A stretch of DNA of 64,000 nt. It comes from Pycnococcus provasolii. Its lineage: Eukaryota; Chlorophyta; Pseudoscourfieldiophyceae; Pseudoscourfieldiales; Pycnococcaceae. Location of the stretch: NCBI GenBank assembly GCA_938743325.2, contig OW568882.1, forward strand, positions 186,001 through 250,000, given 5' to 3'. The notes beneath the pieces were generated by a model. It had not been told where the DNA came from. It was given only the letters and a program-made list of their open reading frames with translations, and did not search any database. Within the stretch, counting starts at the first letter, position 1. Each line of letters opens with the position of its first letter. The translations under genes were made by a program, and so were the position numbers. Below, one piece after another: positions 22,200 through 29,664 of the stretch.

Positions 22200-24026
22200 C
22201 TAGGGTTGCTGCAACACACCCCCCTCCTTTGCCTGTTGCAACCGCCGACGAGTAAGGTAAGAGTCGACGAGGTCAGGAGAGAGACGGCGAGCGTCGGAAG
22301 CAGAGAGTTCAGCAGGATGAAAACCAAGCGGACGATCGACGTATTTGACAGTAAGCAAGATGTTATTGCGACCGCGGCCGCGCCGATGGCTGACAATGGT
22401 CTCGAGCTGAAGAGGTGGAGACGAAACAGGAGCAAATCGGATGGAGCGACGAAGGCCAGCAGGTGCAGGTTTGAGATGAGAAACGTGCCAAGCACGATGA
22501 GTACCCCAGTGTGCGGGCAAGTCGAGCGTGACTGTCAGTGGATTGAGAATGCGATCCACACGAAATGGGCCGAGCCATTTCGGATCTGTTTTGATGGATG
22601 CAAACGGTTGATTGCTGACGAACACAAAGTCGCCAACGGCATACGCGGGAGCATAGAAGAATCTGTAGGGCGTTCAGCGAGTGGAAGGAGCCCCTGTCAC
22701 GCTGCCCTGGGCACGGCACTGTGCCACCTGCATACTTACTTCTAAAACCTCGCCACGGCACCACGCCACCTCCACCACCACACCTCAACTCGCCTTAGAT
22801 CTCCTTTGTTTTCTCCGTTAGCCACACCACAACTTAAGGCACCACCTGTACCACGTGTGTGTTCACCAAGCCAAGTAGAGTCAAGAAGTTCTGTAACCAG
22901 TAAACACCAACACCACACCACACCTTGTCGTCAGCGTACGCCACAGACGTACACAAAAACGCGTCGACAACTAAAGTCGGTCGTCCCACTCCAAGGGGAG
23001 GGCAACACCCAACCCCCCACCTAACGGTCCCTTTGTTAACAAACTCCCGACACCTTGGGGGAGGGTCCCAAACCTCAACCAACCTTCGCCAGGCAAAAGC
23101 CCTTGGGGTTGGGGGAAACCAAAACACCATCTCCTATCGCCTCCTCTCCTCTCCTTAAACCCCAAACACATCTCTTCTCCTCACCTCAACACCGCCACGC
23201 CACCCACCATCATGCGCCACGACAGCTGTCACGCTGCCCTGGGCACGGCACTGTGCCACCTGCATCCACCGCCTCGGTTGCGATGTCGCTGACGTCCCCG
23301 CAGAAGCTCAGCGTGCAACCGAAAACGTCCGTAGCTCCCTGCGCCCTTCTTCAGCAATGGTCTGAGCCCTTCCACGATTGCCGACGCGTTGGGGATGAAG
23401 GTGCGGTAATACGAGATCAAGCCCAGCTGTGAACGCAGGTCACTCGCAGACTCGGGTGTACCCATGCCTCTGATTGCTGCTACCTTAGCCTCATCCGGTG
23501 TCATGCCACCGCCGCCCACCTTGTGCCCGAGGAAGTTCACGGTCTTCATGCCGAATTTGCACTTGTCTGGATGCAACCGCAGTCCCGTGCTCTCGCACAT
23601 CACCAGCATCCTCTCCAGTGCCGCCAAATGACCCTCCCACTCGTCATGGTGCACCGACGTGCTGCGCTTCAGACGGTTCCACTTCTTCTGGGCTTGATCA
23701 ATGATCTCCCTTACCAGCCCAATGGCGAGCGCTTGCCGTACTGACAGGACCTTGGTTAACGCCGCCACCGGAAATAACTCTGGGTGGTCTGCCTCGTCTT
23801 GAACCCGTTTCGCATTCAGCGTGAGGATATCCTTTACCTTCTGCGGCCGTAACGCCGCCTTGTTCAGGTTCAGGTACGACTCGTCGTAGGTATTCACCGT
23901 GTCCATGTACGTTGAGTCGCTCGCCATCCACTCCTTGAGGTATTTGTGCAGCTCCTGATGTTTCGCGAACGCGTCCCTCACCACTGCGGCCAGCTCGTCC
24001 AGGGTTGCTGCAACATTTGCATCCAT
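22200..24026 (-). mobile_element. Internally deleted Ty3/gypsy-type retrotransposon relic
   Basis: Two pol fragments lie in order on the minus strand. The upstream frame (24026-23229) starts with an unrecognised gag-like stretch and then reads straight into the end of a reverse transcriptase: HLAALERMLVMCESTGLRLHPDKCKFG, NFLGHKV, GLISYYRTFIPNASAIVEGLRPLLKKG. The downstream frame (~22690-22200) is an integrase C-terminus: GDFVFVSNQPF, DPKWLGPFRVDRILNPLTVTLDLP, HVSHLKP. Protease, RT palm, RNase H and the integrase core are missing. A 40-bp sequence occurs at 22694-22733 and again at 23226-23265, one copy at each internal edge, with ~490 bp of unrecognised A/C-rich DNA between. A 15-bp direct repeat (AGGGTTGCTGCAACA) lies at 22202-22216 and 24001-24015. 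No LTR pair is evident. The relic is non-functional. Confidence 0.8.
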
Positions 24027-24221
24027 CTTTTGCGTCCCTTCAAAGGTCCTCCTCTGCCCCCCTTGGGATTCCGATTCCCGCGGAATTTCCCAGAAGGCGT
24101 CGTCACCGTCACCACCCGTCGTGCTCGCTCTTTTGCCTTCGTCGTCGCTGCTGCCGGTGTATCTGCTGTGCTTCGTTCGTTCGTTTCTGCCTCTTGTATC
24201 TGCCTATTTGGTTTTCGAATC

Positions 24222-24797
24222 ATGGACCGCGCTCGCGTGATGAAGGAGCTGACGGAAGTCGCGAAAGATACGTCGTCGGGAATCACCGTGCGCACCATCG
24301 GCGACTCGCTCTCGCACCTCGAAGGCACGCTCGAGGGGCCGAAAGATACGGTGTACGATGGGGGGCACTTCGTACTCGACATACAACTTACAGACAGCTA
24401 CCCGTTCGAACCGCCGAAAATACAGTTCAAGAATAAAGTCTACCACCCAAACGTTTCCAGCCAGACTGGAACCATCTGCCTGGACATCTTGAAAGACCAG
24501 TGGAGTCCCGCGCTCACCATCAAAACCGCGCTCCTGAGCATACAGGCGCTGCTGAGCAGCCCGGAGCCGAACGACCCGCAGGACGCCGTCGTCGCATCGC
24601 AGTACCTCAAAGACCGACCGCTCTTCGACAGCACAGCCAGAGACTGGACGGCTACGTACGCCGTCAAAAAGGATGGCACGGAGGCTCTCAAAAAACTCAT
24701 GGAAATGGGATTCGACGAGGCGAGCTGCAAGGCGGCTCTCGACAAGGCGAACGGGGACGAACAACAGGCGCTGGAGATTATCCTCAGTGGCGCATGA
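24222..24797 (+). CDS. UBC27: Ubiquitin-conjugating enzyme E2 with UBA domain (UBC27/UBE2K-like)
   Basis: The 191-residue protein accepts ubiquitin from E1 as a thioester and passes it on; the UBE2K class builds K48-linked chains. The UBC fold has the HPN motif at residues 75-77 (VYHPNVSSQTGTICLDIL) with the catalytic Cys at 86, followed by WSPALTIKTALLSIQALL. The C-terminal ~40 residues form a UBA domain (LKKLMEMGFDEASCKAAL then DEQQALEIIL), which distinguishes this class from other E2s. The frame is open upstream to 23946 into the retroelement relic, but MDRARVMKELTEV at 24222 is the family N-terminus. The promoter and 5' UTR therefore lie within ~200 bp of the relic. Confidence 0.96.
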   Translation: MDRARVMKELTEVAKDTSSGITVRTIGDSLSHLEGTLEGPKDTVYDGGHFVLDIQLTDSYPFEPPKIQFKNKVYHPNVSSQTGTICLDILKDQWSPALTIKTALLSIQALLSSPEPNDPQDAVVASQYLKDRPLFDSTARDWTATYAVKKDGTEALKKLMEMGFDEASCKAALDKANGDEQQALEIILSGA

Positions 24798-25501
24798 CGA
24801 GTTGCTGTAAACGTGTGATTGCTCATTCAAGAGTTGAACGTGCTTTACTTCGTCCAACAACAGGTCGTCCAATCACACACCACTCACATTCCCCAACCAG
24901 CGCATATTTTAGTCGCGCTGGTGATTTCGAACGTGCTATTATTATGGCGTCGTGAGAGCTCCGCTTGCGCTTATTGCCAGTCGTTGTCGTCGCCACCACT
25001 GCCAACGGTGCATCATGAACGTGCTCCACCTAATCTGGTGGTAAATTTGTAGAGAACCCCCTCTCCTGGGGATCCGTCGTGGAATCATTCCCGTAAGGCG
25101 AAGGGGAAAGGGCCGCGCGGGATCCCGGTTGGGCTGATTCTATCGCACGCGTGCGAAAATCAATGGCGGACTTCACAGTTTCGGTTGCGCTATCTATAGG
25201 ATACGACGTTTGAAATTTGCTGGAGTGCCGGACACCCGCGTGCGGGGGGCGCGGCGCGGGTCAACACCACCCACCACCTGCCCACCTCGCCCCGACACGT
25301 GGTGGTGCAGGTGGAGCCCAGGAGCCGTGGAGGTGGTGTTGAGTGGACGTTTGCTCTGTTCAGTCTGTTGAGCGAAACCAAGGAGGAGCTGGCCCCGAAC
25401 TCTGGAACCCCGAACTTTGGAGCCCCGAACTCTGGACCAACTGACGCGTGAAGTCACGAGGATCGCGAGTGATTACGCGAACATCATCATGGCCTTCATA
25501 C
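24798..25501. other. Intergenic DNA upstream of the recombinase ORF
   Basis: No gene. Near the UBC27 stop it carries a 3' motif shared with two other genes (24819-24858). Further on are a 14-bp palindrome TCGCACGCGTGCGA (25143-25156), a long imperfect hairpin (25261-25343; outer arms TCAACACCACC/GGTGGTGTTGA, inner CCACCTGC/GCAGGTGG) and three copies of a CCCCGAACTCTGG-type 15-mer (~25392-25437). These may belong to the recombinase element's left end. Confidence 0.5.
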
Positions 25502-27457
25502 ATGGACAACCGCGCAGGGGCCAAACGGCTCACGAAAGGGGCCGCGCGCGACGCGGGCGAGCGGGAGTGGCTGCTGACCGTAGCGTCGCTTGCGGTCAGC
25601 ACTGGCACGGACTTGCGAGCGGTCTGGTCGGCCGGAAAGTTCATCATCGACATGGAGGCAGACGGCTGCTCGCGTGAGCACCTACCGGGCGCGGGCAGAC
25701 TTCCGTCGCGGGAGGACATTCAGCGGTGCTTAGCGACTCAGCTCCCGGGCGCACCGGCGTTCGCGGACCTGCTGCGGACTACGCTGGATTGGTACCGCAC
25801 TGCGGGCCATTGGTGTCGTGTACGGGGGTCGGACGAGGTCGCGCCGCACCGGCTGTCAACGCAAGAGGCGGGCAAAGCGTGGCGAGCGACATGCCACGTG
25901 TGCCACGAAGAGTGCCAACGACGCGACGGGGTGTGGTGCCGCGAATGCGGTTTATGCGAGCACCGCGCATGCACGGGCGTGGCCACGCTGCTGGACGACC
26001 ATTCTACGTGGACGTGCCCTACCTGCGTCACCCCGGCGCTCGGCGAGGGCGTCGAGCTGCTGGCACCGGAACATCTGACGCTTATTGCCGCCACGATGAC
26101 ACGGTGGAGAGAGGAGAGCACCGCGCAGACGCAGGGCACGGACGTCCGGCGTTTCCTCCGGGAGCTCAACGAGGCTGGCATTCCCTTCGCGAACGACATG
26201 GTTCCGGGACCGGGAAATCGACAGGCCACGCCGCCGGCAATAGTGATCGCGTTCATCGTGCTGGCGTCCGTCCCCAGGGAGGACGGAACGTTTCGGTTCG
26301 CCGCGAGTACTATCGCCAACACAGTGTCGACGTTACGGAGCATTCACGCCGCGCATGGCCTGCGCCACAGCTTTGGCACGGACAACCTCAGAGTCAAAAT
26401 CGCGCTGGAGGCGGCCAAGAGAGTCCAGCGAGAGGTCGCGGGGGACAGGGCACAAGCCGCGCTGGCGGTCACAGCTCCACATCTCCGCGTGATCCTCGCC
26501 GCGGTCACGCACCGGACATACCTTTTCGTCGAGACGAACGACGTGGTCCATGCGTGGGGGTGCGCGCGCGACGCTTTTTTCTACGCGCTATCGTTTGTGG
26601 CGTGCCTGCGCAAGAAGGAGGCCATGCGGATGCGACGCCGACATCTGCGGGAATCCACCACGGTACCGGGGGCGCTGGAGGTGCACATCCCGATCACTAA
26701 AAACAACCAGGGCGGAGACATGCCAGTACTTGAACATATCACGGTGCCGGTTCTGGCTGCGCACGGCGTCAATCTACTCGAACTCAAGGGCCTGCTCGAC
26801 ATTCTCAGTGACCTGCGGGGACTGGGCCCTGACGACCCCGTGTTCGGCGACATGCTCAACCCGTCTCGGTTCATGAACCCGAAGAACAACCAAATCATGC
26901 TGCGACTGCATGGGCAGCGCACGAAATTCCACGAACCGTACTACGAGATTATCCACCGCTACTGTCCGGGGCTACCGAAGGAGCTCGGGACGAAACATCA
27001 CGCTTTCCGCCGCGGAGGGCTTTTTGCAGTGAGGCAAATGGCACGCGCATCGCTCAGGCTCGGCGGGGATGGCTTAATGCTATTCCTCAAAACGTTCGGC
27101 AGGTGGAAATCGCTCGAGAGCATGCTCAAATACATTGTGCACGACCGAGACGAAATGGCGGCAATCGCCGGAGGCTGGGAACTGGAAGCGACCAGCCCAC
27201 TGACGAAATTAGCTGCCGGACCCGAGCCGACGGCAGACCAACGCCGCGCATGCATGTTGGCCGCCATCGCCGCTCAGGCCGTGCAGCCCACCCAACGCGC
27301 CAGCTCTACCCACGACGACACCTCACCAACTACTGCTAGAACCGCCAGCATTACCGACGACAACATCTCCCAACGCGACGGACCCGGCGACAACCACTAC
27401 TACATTGCAGGCGCTGCCACTTCCCCCACCGCCCCCACCACCACAAACTTCAGCTGA
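25502..27457 (+). CDS. PHD-finger tyrosine recombinase
   Basis: The 651-residue protein starts at the first ATG (MDNRAGAKRL); the frame is open from a GTG at 25448. Residues ~131-175 form a PHD-type zinc finger with ordered Cys/His ligands (CHVCHEEC, CRECGLCEHRAC, WTCPTC). The C-terminal half carries the tyrosine-recombinase catalytic set: Arg370 in ACLRKKEAMRMR, Lys400 in ITKNNQGG, the HxxR box at 500-503 (HAFRRGG), Trp535 in FGRWKS and nucleophile Tyr544 in MLKYI. The GRW-x-YI arrangement resembles DIRS and Crypton recombinases more than phage integrases. All catalytic residues appear intact, so it may be active. The C-terminal tail is Thr/Pro-rich and ends at AGC-TGA-C, where a +1 shift would continue into a chromodomain-PHD frame. 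Confidence 0.82.
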   Translation: MDNRAGAKRLTKGAARDAGEREWLLTVASLAVSTGTDLRAVWSAGKFIIDMEADGCSREHLPGAGRLPSREDIQRCLATQLPGAPAFADLLRTTLDWYRTAGHWCRVRGSDEVAPHRLSTQEAGKAWRATCHVCHEECQRRDGVWCRECGLCEHRACTGVATLLDDHSTWTCPTCVTPALGEGVELLAPEHLTLIAATMTRWREESTAQTQGTDVRRFLRELNEAGIPFANDMVPGPGNRQATPPAIVIAFIVLASVPREDGTFRFAASTIANTVSTLRSIHAAHGLRHSFGTDNLRVKIALEAAKRVQREVAGDRAQAALAVTAPHLRVILAAVTHRTYLFVETNDVVHAWGCARDAFFYALSFVACLRKKEAMRMRRRHLRESTTVPGALEVHIPITKNNQGGDMPVLEHITVPVLAAHGVNLLELKGLLDILSDLRGLGPDDPVFGDMLNPSRFMNPKNNQIMLRLHGQRTKFHEPYYEIIHRYCPGLPKELGTKHHAFRRGGLFAVRQMARASLRLGGDGLMLFLKTFGRWKSLESMLKYIVHDRDEMAAIAGGWELEATSPLTKLAAGPEPTADQRRACMLAAIAAQAVQPTQRASSTHDDTSPTTARTASITDDNISQRDGPGDNHYYIAGAATSPTAPTTTNFS

Positions 27458-27782
27458 CGACGATACGTTCGAGGTCACGGATGTCCTGTGTTGGAGATGG
27501 GTGCGTGGCCGCAAGGCCTATCTGGTGCAATGGACTGGCAGCGCGCCGGACAGTTGGCACTTCGGCGAGGACTTAGCGGCGCTCGGCGACAGGCTCAGCG
27601 AGGTGCCAGAACTCGACGAAGCCATCTGCGACGTCTGCGCTTCACTCGACGCACGACACCCGCAATTCGGCGCAATGCTACTCTGCTCCACAGACGGCTG
27701 CGGAGGCGCGCGGCATGTGAAGTGCGACAATCGCACTCGAGTACCCAGCGGCACCTGGTGGTGCATCCAGTGCCGCGAGTAA
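27405..27782 (+). CDS. Chromodomain-PHD extension in the +1 frame of the recombinase
   Basis: This frame has no ATG at its beginning and overlaps the end of the recombinase ORF by 53 nt. After a polyproline linker it encodes a chromodomain-like fold (FEVTDVLCWRWVRGRKAYLVQW, then SWHFGEDL) and a second PHD finger (CDVCASL, LLCSTDGCGG, HVKC, TWWCIQC). Chromodomains and PHD fingers bind methylated or unmodified histone tails, so the likely role is steering the recombinase to chromatin. It could be reached by a +1 frameshift at the recombinase stop, or the split may be a recent mutation or an unseen splice. Confidence 0.7.
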   Translation: MQALPLPPPPPPPQTSADDDTFEVTDVLCWRWVRGRKAYLVQWTGSAPDSWHFGEDLAALGDRLSEVPELDEAICDVCASLDARHPQFGAMLLCSTDGCGGARHVKCDNRTRVPSGTWWCIQCRE

Positions 27783-27992
27783 CGCACGGTGGATCCGGTT
27801 CCAACTGTTTCGTGGGATCCGGTTCCCCGCCAGACCAGGTTCTGACACCCACGGCGGATCCGGATCCGCAACCCCCCACTCTTCTCTCGTCTCGGCCGCT
27901 GGGCGCCCGCCTGCCTGCCCCTCCGCACTCTCTCCCTCGCGCGTTGCCTGCCCCGGCGGGCGCCCCGAAAGGAGGTGGTAAAGAAAGGCGAT

Positions 27993-28069
27993 GGTGAAGA
28001 CCGTTCCCGTGAATACGGGCTGACGCCCGCATACCACCTCCTTTCGGGGGGCGTTGCTGCCCTGAGAAA
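27993..28069. repeat. 77-bp direct repeat, copy 1
   Basis: Identical to 28310-28386. It contains a CCCGT-GAAT-ACGGG mini-hairpin. Its TACCACCTCCTTTCGGGG is the exact inverse of CCCCGAAAGGAGGTGGTA at ~27963-27980, so copy 1 also forms an 18-bp-stem hairpin with upstream sequence. Confidence 0.95.
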
Positions 28070-28153
28070 GGCCCACATTTCCAGTGTTCACACGGAAATT
28101 TGGGGTTTTCTACAGGGGGCACGCCGAGAAGGGAGGTTCCCTTCACGCCCCAT

Positions 28154-28182
28154 GGAAAGGCCGCCCGGGGGGCGGCCTTTCC
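28154..28182. repeat. 13-bp perfect inverted repeat, 3-nt loop
   Basis: GGAAAGGCCGCCC at 28154-28166 and its exact reverse complement at 28170-28182 with a GGG loop, lying between the two 77-bp repeats. Confidence 0.95.
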
Positions 28183-28309
28183 CTTGCTCCTCCTCCTTCC
28201 CGCCCGACCCGTCCGAACCTCCATCACTCTTGAGAAGAGAACGGACGGGCGACTGACGGGGATAGGCGTAGGAGACCGGGAAGGGTCGCCGAAAAATTTT
28301 TTTTTTTTC

Positions 28310-28386
28310 GGTGAAGACCGTTCCCGTGAATACGGGCTGACGCCCGCATACCACCTCCTTTCGGGGGGCGTTGCTGCCCTGAGAAA
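28310..28386. repeat. 77-bp direct repeat, copy 2
   Basis: Identical to 27993-28069. It begins right after a 12-T run and is followed by a switch to AT-richer DNA, so it may mark an element border. Confidence 0.95.
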
Positions 28387-29664
28387 ACAATAAAATTGGA
28401 TGTCCGATAGTGGATTGAGTTGGTCCATGAGTTGGGTCAAAGTCTATGCCAAACCTCGTCCAATTTGAAGACGAATTCGAAAAGTTATGCCATCTTAAAG
28501 TGTGGTGTTTCCCGCGTGTATACCTTAAGATTTTCCCGACCATTTTCCCCGACTATTAAGGTGAGAATTTTAGTACCTTAAGGCTTAAGCACAAAATGGA
28601 CATGTCACAGGTCCGTACGATATCCCATGGTGCTCCCGCCTTAGGCACTTTGTTCCTTACACCTATGGACTAGTGTTTTGGGTAGTGTGCACAACTAAAT
28701 ATTGTGTTAAGTCCCTACCGCGCACCCCCAAACTTAATTTTTCAAAAAAACGGCAGTTTTGGAAAATTGGTCGAGTTTGGGTGCCTAGGAATGAAACACC
28801 GTGGTATAAGGTCACGATATGGCTGTTTGAGGATCTCAATCGATGTTATGGGTCATGTATACAACCCTCGATTACACCTCAATACTACCGGAAAGGACCT
28901 TAAACCGCAATACGCAAAACTGCCGTTATCCGGTAAAATTACCGGATAACTCATGGGGCGGGACACGAGCGGCGTTTGGTATCAAGGTGACCGAAGACAA
29001 AAGCGAGGTCACGTTCACCCCGACAGCTGAGAGATGCGATGGCGGCCACTACCAGTGGTTCTTACTACTTTACACTCACTTCCAGCGTGGCTTAACTTAA
29101 GGCTCTTAAGGTCAAGTCCACGTCTGCAGAAGTGCTTGGGTTTCAGTCAGAAACACGCCGCGATGGCTTTTACGAGGCTATTATCGCCGCGTCGAAGTAC
29201 ACGAAGTCCGCGTCGCTACGTCCCAACGAACGACGCGATGCGTGCACGTCGTTGTTGAACGAGGTGCGATGGTAAACATCGCGGTGGTGATCAAGGCAGT
29301 GACAGGGAGTGCACTTGTCATTGACATGTTGCATAAGCCACAAGATGTTTGCAGCTATGTGAAAATAACCAAAGAAAGTTTCTGAAAAATACCAATCTTT
29401 GAGCATTGATTGTGGGCGAGCCTCGCCGGGTGAGGCTCGAGCTCCAACGGGATCTACAAGTCGGCAGATTCCTAGACAAAATTGGTCGGCAGACCATATA
29501 AGTCCATGGACCTGTTGGTGGCTATTATGACCTGGTGGTTATGGATGGCATGGAGGAGGCGAAACACGGTCCAGAGAAAAACAAACACAACAAGTGAGTG
29601 ATCAACTTCTTAAATAAATAATAGAACTTGTTTTCTTTTTATATAAAACGAAGAAAACAAACTT
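28387..29664. other. AT-richer segment with palindromes and no recognised gene
   Basis: Composition drops sharply relative to both flanks. The region has many CTTAAG or CCTTAAG sites (for example near 28521, 28577, 29091), a 26-bp palindrome at 28925-28950 and an 8-bp hairpin at 29417-29439 (CGAGCCTC/GAGGCTCG). Frames at 28673-29100 reach 75-85 codons but show no family signature. It may be a non-autonomous transposon or other foreign insert. Confidence 0.5.
28925..28950. repeat. 26-bp near-perfect palindrome
   Basis: GTTATCCGGTAA, an AA spacer, then TTACCGGATAAC: both 12-bp arms match exactly. Confidence 0.97.

Larger units (their letters stand above)
25261..28386 (+). mobile_element. Putative tyrosine-recombinase element (Crypton- or DIRS-like) with chromatin-reader domains
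   Basis: The unit holds a PHD-tyrosine recombinase ORF, an overlapping chromodomain-PHD ORF in the +1 frame, an upstream hairpin (25261-25343) and downstream 77-bp direct repeats (27993-28069, 28310-28386). No reverse transcriptase, RNase H or methyltransferase is present between the ends I propose, which argues for a Crypton-type DNA element or a solo recombinase derivative rather than an intact DIRS element. Both borders are inferred from structure only; no target-site duplication is identified. Confidence 0.45.

Noticed and set aside
22741-23220. Filler inside the gypsy relic as an LTR
   Set aside because: No matching second LTR copy and no TG...CA ends could be identified.
25726-26700. 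324-codon + ORF overlapping the recombinase
   Set aside because: Different-frame shadow rich in Arg/Gly; the recombinase frame has conserved catalytic motifs.
27993-28386. Hammerhead ribozyme in the 77-bp repeats
   Set aside because: A CTGACGC segment sits near hairpins, but the CTGANGA and GAAA core of a hammerhead is absent.
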